In this document: in pieces, positions 25,850 through 34,831 of the stretch
Numbering within the stretch: position 1 is the first letter of the stretch
Layout: each line of letters begins with the position of its first letter
Origin: Paenibacillus arenilitoris
GTDB taxonomy: Bacteria; Bacillota; Bacilli; Paenibacillales; Paenibacillaceae
Direction: 5' to 3'
NCBI RefSeq assembly: GCF_014705655.1
Contig: NZ_JACXIY010000013.1
Span: 124,001-188,000 of the forward strand
DNA length: 64,000 bases
Program-made: the position numbers and the translations under genes
The notes under the pieces: model-generated
What the model saw: only the letters and a program-made list of their open reading frames with translations
What the model was told of the DNA's origin: nothing
Databases searched by the model: none

Positions 25850-25911
25850 AGAAGGGAGCGTTCCTTTGAGGTTGATTTAATGGCCTTCATGGAATGCGGC
25901 CCTTCTTTTTT
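25850..25911 (+). terminator. terminator of the importer/GH172/DsbA operon
   Basis: AGAAGGGAGCGTTCC pairs, with one interruption, with GGAATGCGGCCCTTCT and is followed by TTTTTT. The loop is about 20 nt. It is the first clear stop signal after the two-component and importer genes. Confidence 0.65.
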
Positions 25912-26040
25912 GCGCCTATTTGTTTGATAATTCCAACATTTTAATGTTCGCGACGATAAAAGTTAATTTTGCCTTAACATGCGGATACTAAACTGATCGT
26001 ACGAATCGCGATTGTACAACTTATGGAGCAGGGGGTACGC

Positions 26041-26685
26041 ATGATGGGCATCCACACTTATTTCAGGTCGCTGAACGAATTGGAGAGAATTATTCGGTGC
26101 CCCGGCAAATTCAAGTTCGAAGAGCATAGCGTGGCGGCGCATTCCTGGAAAGTCGTGCAATACGCCAAGACGCTCGCGGACATCGAAGAGAAGAACGGCG
26201 CAACTATCGATTGGAAGAAGCTTTATGAAATTACGAGCAGCCACGACTACGGCGAAATTTTCATCGGGGATATCAAAACGCCGGTCAAGCACGCTTCGCC
26301 GGAGCTGCGCTCGTTGATCCAGCAGGTCGAAGAAGGCATGGTGTACAATTTTATCGAGGAGCACATTCCAGGGGATTTCAAGGAGATTTTCCACCGCCAG
26401 CTCCGCGAAGGCAAGGACGATTCCACCGAAGGGCTGATTCTGGAAGCGGCGGACAAGATGGACCAGGTGTACGAGGCGTTTGCCGAGCTGCAGCGGGGGA
26501 ACACGGAGAAGGAATTCGTCAAAATGTACCGAGATGCTTTAATAAAAATAAAAAATATCGATTTGTACTGCGTGGCGTATTTTTTGAATCACATCCTGCC
26601 CGACATGGTTAACGACGAGATTACCTCTTCCGTCGATATTCGAAGGATTACGGAGGAGGCGCTGGCTCACCCCGTTACGGTATAA
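26041..26685 (+). CDS. HD-domain phosphohydrolase (YfbR-like)
   Basis: The 214-residue protein has HD-superfamily metal ligands: His in HSVAAHSW near residue 30 and the HD pair in SSHDYGEIFIGDIK near 70. The later LILEAADKMDQVYEA block carries the last Asp. It resembles YfbR-type 5'-nucleotidases and related HD hydrolases that act on deoxynucleoside monophosphates; the exact substrate is unknown. The start at ATG 26041 (or 26044) fits GAGCAGGGGG upstream. It is probably monocistronic or co-transcribed with the DinB gene 36 nt on. Confidence 0.85.
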   Translation: MMGIHTYFRSLNELERIIRCPGKFKFEEHSVAAHSWKVVQYAKTLADIEEKNGATIDWKKLYEITSSHDYGEIFIGDIKTPVKHASPELRSLIQQVEEGMVYNFIEEHIPGDFKEIFHRQLREGKDDSTEGLILEAADKMDQVYEAFAELQRGNTEKEFVKMYRDALIKIKNIDLYCVAYFLNHILPDMVNDEITSSVDIRRITEEALAHPVTV

Positions 26686-26721
26686 TGGAAGCAAGCGTTG
26701 GTCAGGGGAGGGGAAGTCCGG

Positions 26722-27246
26722 ATGCAATTTAGGCTCGACGAAGCGATTGAAGTATTGGAGCGCACGCCGCGGACGCTTGCGCAATGGTTGATCGGGTTGT
26801 CGGACGGCTGGCTGCAAGGCAACGAAGGTGAAGGGACTTGGAACGCGGCCGAGGTCATCGGCCACCTTATCGAGGGGGAGCGGACGAACTGGATGCCGAG
26901 GCTCGCGTTCATGCTGCGGGAGGGCGAGAGCAAGCCGTTCCCGCCGTTCGACCGGTTCGCCCACTTGAGCGCGAAGCCGGAGGCGACGATCGAGCAGAAG
27001 CTGCGCGAGTTTCAGGACATGCGGGCGTTAAATATCCGCAAGCTGAAAGAGCTGGTCGGTGCCGAAGCCGACCTGGAACAGACGGGCTTGCACCCGGCGT
27101 TCGGTCCCGTGAAGGCAAGGGAGCTGCTGTCGGCGTGGGTCGTGCACGATCTGACGCATATGGCGCAAATCGTGCGGGTGATGGCCGAACGGTACAAGTC
27201 GGACGTAGGCCCGTGGATCCAATATTTAGGCGTATTAAAAAAATAG
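26722..27246 (+). CDS. DinB-superfamily protein
   Basis: The 174-residue protein is a four-helix-bundle DinB-like protein. The metal-binding His set is visible: GHLIEGE near residue 45 and HDLTHMAQ near 145. The superfamily includes thiol transferases that use bacillithiol or mycothiol; in Firmicutes a bacillithiol link is common but unproven here. ATG 26722 follows GGGGAGGGGAAG. Confidence 0.85.
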   Translation: MQFRLDEAIEVLERTPRTLAQWLIGLSDGWLQGNEGEGTWNAAEVIGHLIEGERTNWMPRLAFMLREGESKPFPPFDRFAHLSAKPEATIEQKLREFQDMRALNIRKLKELVGAEADLEQTGLHPAFGPVKARELLSAWVVHDLTHMAQIVRVMAERYKSDVGPWIQYLGVLKK

Positions 27247-27389
27247 CGGCAAGCCCGCTTGCGGCCCCGGCGGAGACGACGTCCGGGCCGTTTTTGCCGA
27301 AATGCCCGTTCCTTGGACGCGCCCTCGCGGGATCGGGAAGAAAAAGGTATGCGGGCAGCAGCAAAAGAACCAGATGGAGGACGAACGAC

Positions 27390-27953
27390 ATGACGACGTT
27401 TACCCGCCCGGATCCGATCGGGATCATACAGCCGGACATCAAGGTCTATCAAGCGAGGGAAGCGGATACGCAGGCGGTCGCTCAGCTGCTCGTCCGCACG
27501 GCCGAGTGGCTGAAGAGCCAAGGCTCCGCCCAGTGGAACGCGCTGCTGCGGGGCGAGGATTCGCACAATACGCCGGAGGCGATCAAACGCGGCGAGGTTT
27601 ACCTGTTCATGAAGGGCGACATGCTGGCCGGCATGGTCATGCTCATGCAGAAGGCGAGCGCCTGGGATCGCCAGCTGTGGGGCGAGGAAGGGCACGAGTC
27701 CTCCGTCTACTTGCATCGCCTTAACATTAACCGCGAAGCCGCGGGCGGAGGGCTCGGCGAGGCGATCGTCCGCTGGGCCGATTCCGGCATCGCCTTCGAT
27801 GGAAAGGACCGCATCCGGCTCGACTGCATCGCGAGCAACCCGAAGCTGAACGAGTTGTACAAGCGCTGCGGCTATACGTATGCAGGCTCGGCTTCCAATG
27901 CGATGGGGGTGTACAGCAAGTACGAGAAGCGGATCGGCGATTCGTCCGAATAA
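27390..27953 (+). CDS. GNAT-family N-acetyltransferase
   Basis: The 187-residue protein has a GNAT fold: an N-terminal AREADTQAVAQLLVR helix, a central VYLHRLNINREAAGGGLGEAIV segment that forms the acetyl-CoA pyrophosphate loop (a variant of Q/R-x-x-G-x-G/A), and a C-terminal NELYKRCGYTYAG strand-helix. ATG 27390 follows ATGGAGG. The acceptor cannot be predicted. Confidence 0.88.
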   Translation: MTTFTRPDPIGIIQPDIKVYQAREADTQAVAQLLVRTAEWLKSQGSAQWNALLRGEDSHNTPEAIKRGEVYLFMKGDMLAGMVMLMQKASAWDRQLWGEEGHESSVYLHRLNINREAAGGGLGEAIVRWADSGIAFDGKDRIRLDCIASNPKLNELYKRCGYTYAGSASNAMGVYSKYEKRIGDSSE

Positions 27954-27984
27954 GAAGCGGCATAGGGAGAGCGGGGGAAACAGG

Positions 27985-28497
27985 ATGGGCAAGTACATCA
28001 GGCTTAAAGCGTTAAAGTACCCGGATCGCAACCATTACGAGTGGGAGGGGGAGCTGCTGGAGCAGACGGACGATTACGTCATCGTGTTGTGCAGGCCCGG
28101 CAGGCGGCTCGTGCATTATACCAAGAACAAAGTGTTCACGATCGACAACACCTCGTTGGAAATCTTTTTCTTAAAAGAGTGGCATACCGTCGCGATCGGG
28201 CTGGAACAGGGCCGGGCGGTTTCGTATTATTGCAATGTGGCGATGCCGTCGGTTCTGGACGGGGACGAGCTTCGTTTTGTCGACCTGGATCTGGATTTGG
28301 TGCAGGGCCGCGACGAGCCGTGGAAGGTCGTTGACGAGGACGAATTTGAAGCGAACAGCGAGACCTTCCGATATCCCCCGGAGTTAAAGGACAATGCCGT
28401 TCAAGCGTTGGCAAGGCTGAAGGCGAAAGTAGAGAAGGGGGAATTTCCTTTTCACGCAGACGTCTTGCGCGCATGGCCGGTCACCTTATCGGAGTAA
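27985..28497 (+). CDS. DUF402 family protein (possible nucleoside phosphatase)
   Basis: The 170-residue protein matches DUF402: KALKYPDRNHYEWEGELLEQ near the start, SYYCNVAMPS near residue 80 and DLDLDLVQGRDEPWKVVDEDEF near 100. Members act as nucleoside tri- and diphosphate phosphatases or as RNA-associated FAU-1-like domains. GCGGGGGAAAC precedes ATG 27985. The terminator at 28513-28550 follows directly. Confidence 0.85.
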   Translation: MGKYIRLKALKYPDRNHYEWEGELLEQTDDYVIVLCRPGRRLVHYTKNKVFTIDNTSLEIFFLKEWHTVAIGLEQGRAVSYYCNVAMPSVLDGDELRFVDLDLDLVQGRDEPWKVVDEDEFEANSETFRYPPELKDNAVQALARLKAKVEKGEFPFHADVLRAWPVTLSE

Positions 28498-28512
28498 TTT
28501 ATGCCCAATGAC

Positions 28513-28550
28513 GGGTCCCTAGGTCGCAGCGCGGCCAAGGGACCCTCTTT
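28513..28550 (+). terminator. terminator after the DUF402 gene
   Basis: GGGTCCCT (28513-28520) pairs with AGGGACCC (28538-28545), followed by TCTTT. It separates the housekeeping genes from the candidate immune operon. Confidence 0.75.
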
Positions 28551-28779
28551 CATGTACGCCCGGTACCCATCGAGAATTCCCGCCGAGACGGTGTTCTTTC
28601 ATTTGAATCCGGCGATGATGATAATGGAGAAGATGGAGCCGATTAAAACCAATTCAGTCTTATGGTCCGGTTGGCCGACTAAAAAACGGAAATCGGTTTT
28701 CAATCGCGGAAGGTTCGAGGGGATCCGCATCGAATTGTAAATTATACCATTCACGATCAAAAACAAGGGAGTATACGCG

Positions 28780-30534
28780 ATGAGTATTTCGATCTTCATG
28801 TTAGAGGATTCTTTCTATGAGACAGATATTCAGCTTATTCCTAAGTTCGACGCGCTCGAGGCGGAGTCGCCCGACTTCCGCTTCATGCGCCTGCAGCCCA
28901 AGGCCGACTTGACCGCTTCTCCGGACAAAGGCGTGCAGACGGCCGATCCGCGGCATATCGCCAAATGCCGGGAAGCGCTTAGAGCGGCGAGAGAGACGAA
29001 CGCGGACCTGTTGGTTACCCCGGAATACTGCGTGCCGTATGCGCTTATCGATGAGCTGTTGCGCGATCCGTCCCTGCAGCCTCCTCCCCGTAAATTATGG
29101 TGCCTCTGCTGCGAAGGGGCGTCATGGCCGGAGTTCCAGGAGCATCTGAGCCGGTGGGGGGACTACGCCTGCGTCGGGCGAAAAGCGATCGACGGCATTC
29201 CTTCGGCGAATCGATTCGCCTGCGTCCTCTTGTACGTGTTCCAGGCCCAGGAAGGCGGGCGCCTCTGCCTCGTGCCGCAGAGCAAGCTGCAGCCGATGCG
29301 GGAGGAGCGGTACGTCTGCGAGGGCGCCGGGATGACCCGCGGAAACCGGATCATCGTAGTCGGGCAGGACAGCCCCAACCGGCTGGCCTCCGTTATGTGC
29401 GCGGACGCGTTTCACCCGGACGTGCGCGGATCGCGGCTGCTGTTCCCGGAGGACCGGGAGCGGAGGTACATTTTGCTGCATCCCCAGCTGAACGAACGGC
29501 CCAGGCACGAGGAGCTTGCGGCGCTTCGCAACAACCTGTTCTTCGAGGAGCGCGGCGGCCACGCGGTGTATATAACGGCCAATTGGGCCGCTGGGACGAA
29601 GGTGCGCCTCGAGGAGCAGGAGAGGCCGGTTATTACCGTTCGAACCCCTTGGTCGAGCTTGTACCGGCGGTACGTCAGCTACGGCGGCGGGCATTGGCTG
29701 GAGGAGCTTCGCGGGCATCGGGAGCATAACGGCCGGCACGGGCTCGGCTTCGGCTTCGCCAAGCGGCGAAAGCTCAAGGTGTGGTACGCCCATACGGGCG
29801 AGCATCTGCAGCTCCTGCTGGTGCGCAAGCCGTACGGCGGCGGGCCGGAGATGAGCAGGCCGGGCGGAACGGTGCAAGCCTGCCGGACGTACGTTCCGAA
29901 CGAAACGAACGACGGGTGGGGCGAAGCGGAGCTGCCGTTCCGAAGTGACGTGCCGGAGCCGCTGGCCATGGAGGCAACGGGCGATTACCGGCTGCCGGAG
30001 CGGTCCGCCTTCGGCTTCGAGGCGGAGGACCGGTTCTACGGCCATTGCCTCGGACATGACGCGGCGGAGGAGCTGTCGCTCGACGACGGCGAGCTGAGCG
30101 CGAGAGTGAGCCGCCATATCGACGATGCCTGCGAGAGTCTGCGAGAAGGACAAGTCGAGCGGATCGTCAGCTTGATCCGCTGCTTGAAGCGGCTGCGGCA
30201 TGAGGGCTATCCGTCGCAAATCCGGCGCATCCCGGGCGGGTTCCGGTTCGCCGCGCCGCCTCGATTGCCGTTCAACTTAAGCTCGAAGCTGCCCTACGCT
30301 ACCGAAGGCGCGTTGGTTGCCTATGCCGCCGACGGCCGGGAGATGAGACGGATCGCGCAGCGGATGATCGACGCGCATGGCGGCTATTGGATGGCCGAGA
30401 GGCTATGCGTATTCACGACGATAGGGGGAAGCGGGGAAATCGACCATTGCCCGAAGCATAACGACGACATGACCGCGCCATTCCGGGTCGAGCCGGACGC
30501 CGATTATACGCAGGGAGGGATTTCCATTGAATGA
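28780..30534 (+). CDS. nitrilase-fold protein with long C-terminal extension
   Basis: The 584-residue protein carries the complete Glu-Lys-Cys triad of the carbon-nitrogen hydrolase superfamily: Glu82 in VTPEYC, Lys169 in PQSKLQP and Cys207 in SVMCADAF, each in its usual sequence setting. These enzymes cut or form amide-type C-N bonds; the superfamily includes the glutaminase part of NAD synthetase. The nitrilase domain covers roughly residues 1-310; the remaining ~270 residues (with ATEGALVAYAADGREMRRIA near 510) match nothing I recognise. AAGGGAG precedes ATG 28780. Its last 8 nt overlap the start of the Rad50-like ATPase gene, so the two are translated together and probably act together. 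Confidence 0.8.
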   Translation: MSISIFMLEDSFYETDIQLIPKFDALEAESPDFRFMRLQPKADLTASPDKGVQTADPRHIAKCREALRAARETNADLLVTPEYCVPYALIDELLRDPSLQPPPRKLWCLCCEGASWPEFQEHLSRWGDYACVGRKAIDGIPSANRFACVLLYVFQAQEGGRLCLVPQSKLQPMREERYVCEGAGMTRGNRIIVVGQDSPNRLASVMCADAFHPDVRGSRLLFPEDRERRYILLHPQLNERPRHEELAALRNNLFFEERGGHAVYITANWAAGTKVRLEEQERPVITVRTPWSSLYRRYVSYGGGHWLEELRGHREHNGRHGLGFGFAKRRKLKVWYAHTGEHLQLLLVRKPYGGGPEMSRPGGTVQACRTYVPNETNDGWGEAELPFRSDVPEPLAMEATGDYRLPERSAFGFEAEDRFYGHCLGHDAAEELSLDDGELSARVSRHIDDACESLREGQVERIVSLIRCLKRLRHEGYPSQIRRIPGGFRFAAPPRLPFNLSSKLPYATEGALVAYAADGREMRRIAQRMIDAHGGYWMAERLCVFTTIGGSGEIDHCPKHNDDMTAPFRVEPDADYTQGGISIE

Positions 30535-33500
30535 CCGCATGATTGAAACGATTCGCGCTTGCGGCCTCACTTACGTACGGAAGCACCGGCTGCCGGGCGA
30601 CATCGAGCTGTATGAGGCGACTCACAAGGTGGACAACGCGGCGTTCGGCCAATATTTGCTCGTTCCGCTAAGCCTTGCGCGGTTCCTCGCGGCGACGGAG
30701 AGTCCGGAAGCGTATTCGGCTTTCGAGGAAAGCGCGCTGTCGCCGTTCTACTTCCGCCTGCGCGGGGATTGGGGCTGGAATTTGTACTTATGCCTGATTC
30801 TCGCCGACGACGATCTGCCAAGGCTTCCGCCGGACAAGGTTGCCCAGGTGGAGAGGGGCAAGAAGTACGGCAAAAAAATCGTGCTCGGCTTCTCGGAGCT
30901 GCGGGAGAGGCTCCCCGCGGCCAAAATCCCGGACAGCCTGCCCGGCGAAGCGGCGGCCGATCCGTCGGCCGACTGGCTGCGGGAGCTTGCCCCGCCGGGG
31001 CTGGCGTTCTGCCTGCATGACGATTACCGGGAAGCCCGAATCGAATCCTATTTGCGCGGCGAGGAGCAGCCGCTCGTTCGTCCGGCCGGCGACGACCAGG
31101 GAGGAGCGCCGGCCGCGCAGCCCGCGGGCCCCATACGCTCGCTGGAGTTCGGTGCGGCGTTCCGGCCTCATCTGCTGGCCGATGCGTCGCGGCTCGATTT
31201 CGTGAAGGTGAATTTGCTGCACGGCCCGAACGGCATGGGGAAGACGTCGGTATTGGAAGGCATCGAGCTGTCCTTCACGGGCAGCGTGCAGCGGAACCTG
31301 CTCTCCCAGTCGCGCGAGCCGGAGGGCTGGGACGGGATCGTCACCTTTGCCGGCGACGGGCAGGCGTTCGACGGCATGCCGGACGAGCAGGAGAAGCGGG
31401 ATCGGGAGACGGCGTATTACAAGCACAAGGTCGCCCCGCGGGCGCGCAGCCAGATCAACCGGGCGTTCCATCAGTATAATTACTTCTCCTCCGAAGCCCT
31501 CTATCAGTTTTGCTATAACCCGGATGCCCGTTCGGACTTCCGCGGCGACTTCGCCAGGGTGATCTACGGGGAGCAGCTGGAGCGGATGGAGCAGCGGTGG
31601 AATCAGTATAAAAGGGAGTTCGAGCTGCATAGCAGCCGCGACCAGAAGCGCATCGACGAGCGGATGGCGGCGATGGAGTCGCTGCGAAACGACGATTTCC
31701 GGGCGTCGGAGATGATGCGCGAACGCGCGGTATCCGCCGCCATGAGCATGAAGAAATGGATCCATGCGAGCAAGCTGGCGTACCCGACCCTGGACGAGCA
31801 GGCCGCGCTTCGCCAGATCGAAGAATGGCAGCGGCATTTCGCTCCGATCGTCGACGGGCTCGTCGTCATGAGCGCCGCCCTGCTCCACGGAAGCGGCGAG
31901 CTGCCGGATAACGGGGCCGCGCTTGGCGCCGCCATGGACCGGCTGGCGGAGGCGGAGCTCGGCCTTGCCGGCGACAAGTCGGCGATCGCCGCGAAGCTTG
32001 AAGAGCTGCCGGATTCCGGCGAGCTGCGGGCCGAAGCGGGCAAGGAAGAGACGAGGCTGGCGGAGCTGACGGCGCGGATCGGACGCCTCGGCGGACTCGA
32101 AGCCCGCCTGCAAAGCGCGAAAGCGATCTTCGATCAGCCGCAGCTGCGCCGGTTAAGGCGGGAGCTGCAGGAGCGCAAGGCCGAGCTGACCGGCAGGGGG
32201 GCCCGGCTGAAGCGGCTGTTCGCCGAATACCGGCATCTGGCCGGGCAGAAGGTGGAACGCTTGGATTTGCCCGATGCGGAGCGGCGGTTAGCCCGGCTCG
32301 AAGCGGATTATATGGAAGCGTTGTCCGGGTACGAAGAGTCGGCCAAGCAGGCGGAAGCGCGCGAGCGGAAGGTCGGCAGGCTGAAGCGGCTGGCCTCCGA
32401 GCTGAAGCAGCTCGGCAAGCAGTACTTGCATGATCACGGCGAAGAGAAGCAGTGCCCATTATGCGGGCACGACTATGAAGACCGCCATATGCTGGAGGAG
32501 GCTGTCGAGCGGGGCGTGCTCGCCGAGGACGAGGCGCTTGCTAGGGGGCTGGCGGAGAAGGCGCGGAAGCGGGCTGCGGCCGAGCAGGCCGAATCGGACC
32601 GCAACGGTCTTGCGGCGCATATTCGCCGGTACAAGGAGCACCGGGCGGCCTTTGCCGCCATTACGGCAGCGGCCGGGGAGGCGGGGCTCGACGCCCGGCC
32701 GTCTTTTGCCCCCGAGGCGCTGCAGCATTACTTCATGCAAATGAGCGGCCGGCTGGAGGCGTGGCGCGAGGAGCTTCGCCGCGCGGACGACGAAATCGGC
32801 CGGCTCGACCGCGAAGGCTTCACGCTGGCGGCGCTCGCCGGTCTGGACGAGCTGCTTGCCGATCCTGAGCTTGCCCTCGCCGGCGAGGCCGGCGAATCCG
32901 GTGGAACGTGCGAGCAGGCCATCACCGGCCTGCAGCGCGAGCGGGAGTCGTTAACGGACGAGGGGAACCGGCTGGCCGCCGGCTTGGCGGCGCTTCGGGA
33001 GCGGGCCGATCGGACGGAGGAGCTGCGGCGGCAATACCGGGACGAGCTGGAGGCCGCCGATGCGCGGCTTAACGAAACCGCAAGCAGGCTGCAGACGTTC
33101 CGCCGCATGCAGGCCGCCTTCGCTTCGCTCGCCGAACGCAACGTTACGCTAAGCGACGCGGATTCCTGGTCCGAATGGCGCTCATGCCTGCTTCAATTGC
33201 AGAGGGAATCCGACGCGCTGAGACAGGCGCTTGAGCCCGCGATCCTGATCGAGCATCAGGCGAGAAGGCTGGAGGAATGCGAGAGCGAGCTCCGGCAGCT
33301 GACGGAGCGGAACGCCCGGTGCCGGCAGGCGCTCGAAGCCTTCTCCCGGCTGAAGCCATTGACCGAATACGGCGCCGAGTTCGTGAAGAGCAATTTCGAA
33401 GCGATCGGCAAGCTGTTCGTCGCGCTCCATGCGCCGAACGAGTTCGCCGGGCTTCATCTGTCCGAAGACAACGAATTGACGGCCGTACGAAAAGGCGGGA

Positions 33501-33877
33501 GAGGCCGCTGCGCCCTCTACCAGATGAGCACGGGGCAGCGAACGGCGGTCATACTGGCCATCTTCTTCGTCATGCATCTGGCGATGGATACGGCGCCGAA
33601 GTTTCTGATGCTGGACGAACCGGTGGCCAACATGGACGAGCTGAACGTGCTCGGCCTGCTCGATTTTTTAAGGCAGCTGGCGGTCGCGAGAGGGACGCAA
33701 ATCTTTTTTACGACGGCCAATCCGCAGGTCGCGACGCTGTTCCGGCGCAAGTTCAGCTTTTTCAAGGACGATTTCCGGGCGTATCGGTTCGAACGCCATC
33801 CGGAAGGACCGGTCCGGATTCAGGTCCAGCAATTCGTCCCTCAGCGGGAGAAGCCGGTGCGGAGCTTCCGGCTGTAG
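30527..33877 (+). CDS. Rad50/SMC-like ABC ATPase with zinc hook and N-terminal extension
   Basis: This 1116-residue protein starts at TTG 30527, 7 nt after CAGGGAGGG and inside the end of the nitrilase gene. Residues 1-200 are a separate domain (WNLYLCLILADDDLPRLPP near 85, then KKYGKKIVL) that may correspond to the middle-component-like domains of ABC three-component conflict systems. Then come Walker A GPNGMGKTS (233-241), long coiled coils, a zinc hook CPLC (Cys643, Cys646), the signature MSTGQ (1000-1004) and Walker B FLMLDEP (1026-1032). The usual switch His is replaced: FTTANPQ. It probably senses DNA ends, nucleoprotein or another invasion signal and controls the flanking nitrilase and macro-domain proteins; that role is inferred. 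Confidence 0.85.
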   Translation: MNDRMIETIRACGLTYVRKHRLPGDIELYEATHKVDNAAFGQYLLVPLSLARFLAATESPEAYSAFEESALSPFYFRLRGDWGWNLYLCLILADDDLPRLPPDKVAQVERGKKYGKKIVLGFSELRERLPAAKIPDSLPGEAAADPSADWLRELAPPGLAFCLHDDYREARIESYLRGEEQPLVRPAGDDQGGAPAAQPAGPIRSLEFGAAFRPHLLADASRLDFVKVNLLHGPNGMGKTSVLEGIELSFTGSVQRNLLSQSREPEGWDGIVTFAGDGQAFDGMPDEQEKRDRETAYYKHKVAPRARSQINRAFHQYNYFSSEALYQFCYNPDARSDFRGDFARVIYGEQLERMEQRWNQYKREFELHSSRDQKRIDERMAAMESLRNDDFRASEMMRERAVSAAMSMKKWIHASKLAYPTLDEQAALRQIEEWQRHFAPIVDGLVVMSAALLHGSGELPDNGAALGAAMDRLAEAELGLAGDKSAIAAKLEELPDSGELRAEAGKEETRLAELTARIGRLGGLEARLQSAKAIFDQPQLRRLRRELQERKAELTGRGARLKRLFAEYRHLAGQKVERLDLPDAERRLARLEADYMEALSGYEESAKQAEARERKVGRLKRLASELKQLGKQYLHDHGEEKQCPLCGHDYEDRHMLEEAVERGVLAEDEALARGLAEKARKRAAAEQAESDRNGLAAHIRRYKEHRAAFAAITAAAGEAGLDARPSFAPEALQHYFMQMSGRLEAWREELRRADDEIGRLDREGFTLAALAGLDELLADPELALAGEAGESGGTCEQAITGLQRERESLTDEGNRLAAGLAALRERADRTEELRRQYRDELEAADARLNETASRLQTFRRMQAAFASLAERNVTLSDADSWSEWRSCLLQLQRESDALRQALEPAILIEHQARRLEECESELRQLTERNARCRQALEAFSRLKPLTEYGAEFVKSNFEAIGKLFVALHAPNEFAGLHLSEDNELTAVRKGGRGRCALYQMSTGQRTAVILAIFFVMHLAMDTAPKFLMLDEPVANMDELNVLGLLDFLRQLAVARGTQIFFTTANPQVATLFRRKFSFFKDDFRAYRFERHPEGPVRIQVQQFVPQREKPVRSFRL

Positions 33878-33910
33878 GAAGGCATCCGCCGGATTGGAGG
33901 AGAGGGGCTC

Positions 33911-34792
33911 GTGGTGAAGCGGGTACAAGCGTTTTTTTCGAGGCATGCCTGGAAGGTTTCGTTCTCGCTGCGGACGTTTCTGCTGCAATGGTTCTCTACG
34001 TTCGCGATTCTGTGGACGTTTATCGATTTCGCCGACTTCTACGCGTCCAAAGCGAAGGTGGAGCTATGGAATCCGCCGGTCTGGTGCGTGCTGCTCGCCG
34101 GCATTCTGATCGCCGGGTGGCTGAGCCGCCCGCGCCTGACGCGCACGGTCAGACTGCGGGATAAGGATGTCGCGATCCGTCTGAAGGTGGACGATCTGTT
34201 CCGGCAGAAGGGCTGCGCGGCCATTATTCCCGCCAACGGCTGGTTTAAGGTCGGCCATGTCTCCGAAGCGTCGGTGCAGGCGCAGCTCTGCAGCCGCTAT
34301 TACGGCAGCGCGGCGGAATTCGAGCGGGAGGCCGGGAGCCTGCTGGCAAGCGAGTCCCACGTTATGCGTACGTTCAACGGCGAGCCGGTCAAGGAATATG
34401 CCGTCGGCACGGTCATTCGGATGGAGCCGGCGTCCCGGACGATCAAGGCGGCTTATCTGGTCGCGACGGCCCGGCTGAACGACTACGGCAGAGCGGTTCC
34501 GAGCCGGGACGATCTAAGGGACGGCTTAACGGCCGTCTGGCACTATATCGCGGCAAGGGGGAGCAGGGAGCCGCTCGTCGTTCCGATCATGGGCAGCGGG
34601 AGGCATCGGATCAATATAAACCGGTTCGAGCTGATGCACGACATCGTCCGTACCTTCGTGCAGGCGGTCGAGGGCAATAAATTTACGGAGGAGCTTACGA
34701 TCGTCATCCACCCGGATTCCTTCATCCGGCATCAATACGACTTGAACGAGATGGAGGAGTACTTGCGGCACGTGTGCAAGTTTGGCGTATAA
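33911..34792 (+). CDS. two-TM plus ThsA-type macro domain protein (DUF6430-like)
   Basis: The 293-residue protein has two membrane helices (about 17-40 and 54-72) and a cytoplasmic macro-like domain: RLKVDDLFRQKGCAAIIPAN near 95, SVQAQLCSRYYG near 118, AVGTVIRM near 162, and VVPIMGSGRHRI near 222 in the ligand-loop position. This arrangement and the motif order match ThsA_Macro/DUF6430 proteins, the membrane effectors of type II Thoeris that respond to a TIR-made ADP-ribose signal. Start GTG 33911 (or 33914) follows GGAGGAGAGGGG and lies 33 nt after the ATPase gene, in the same operon. No TIR gene is near, so the activating signal here must come from elsewhere, perhaps from the nitrilase. Confidence 0.82.
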   Translation: MVKRVQAFFSRHAWKVSFSLRTFLLQWFSTFAILWTFIDFADFYASKAKVELWNPPVWCVLLAGILIAGWLSRPRLTRTVRLRDKDVAIRLKVDDLFRQKGCAAIIPANGWFKVGHVSEASVQAQLCSRYYGSAAEFEREAGSLLASESHVMRTFNGEPVKEYAVGTVIRMEPASRTIKAAYLVATARLNDYGRAVPSRDDLRDGLTAVWHYIAARGSREPLVVPIMGSGRHRININRFELMHDIVRTFVQAVEGNKFTEELTIVIHPDSFIRHQYDLNEMEEYLRHVCKFGV

Positions 34793-34831
34793 TGGAGCTT
34801 TAGCGGAGAGAAGGCGGAAGGTGATTGGAGT

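Noticed and set aside
28599..28730. 43-codon minus-strand frame with a hydrophobic C-terminus upstream of the nitrilase gene
   Set aside because: No ribosome site, no terminator on that strand and no recognised family; too weak to call.
28780..34792. Assignment of the operon to a known Thoeris or Lamassu system
   Set aside because: Thoeris needs a TIR protein, which is absent; Lamassu has an SMC protein but a different effector and a LmuC-type partner, and no nitrilase or TM-macro protein is part of it as far as I know.
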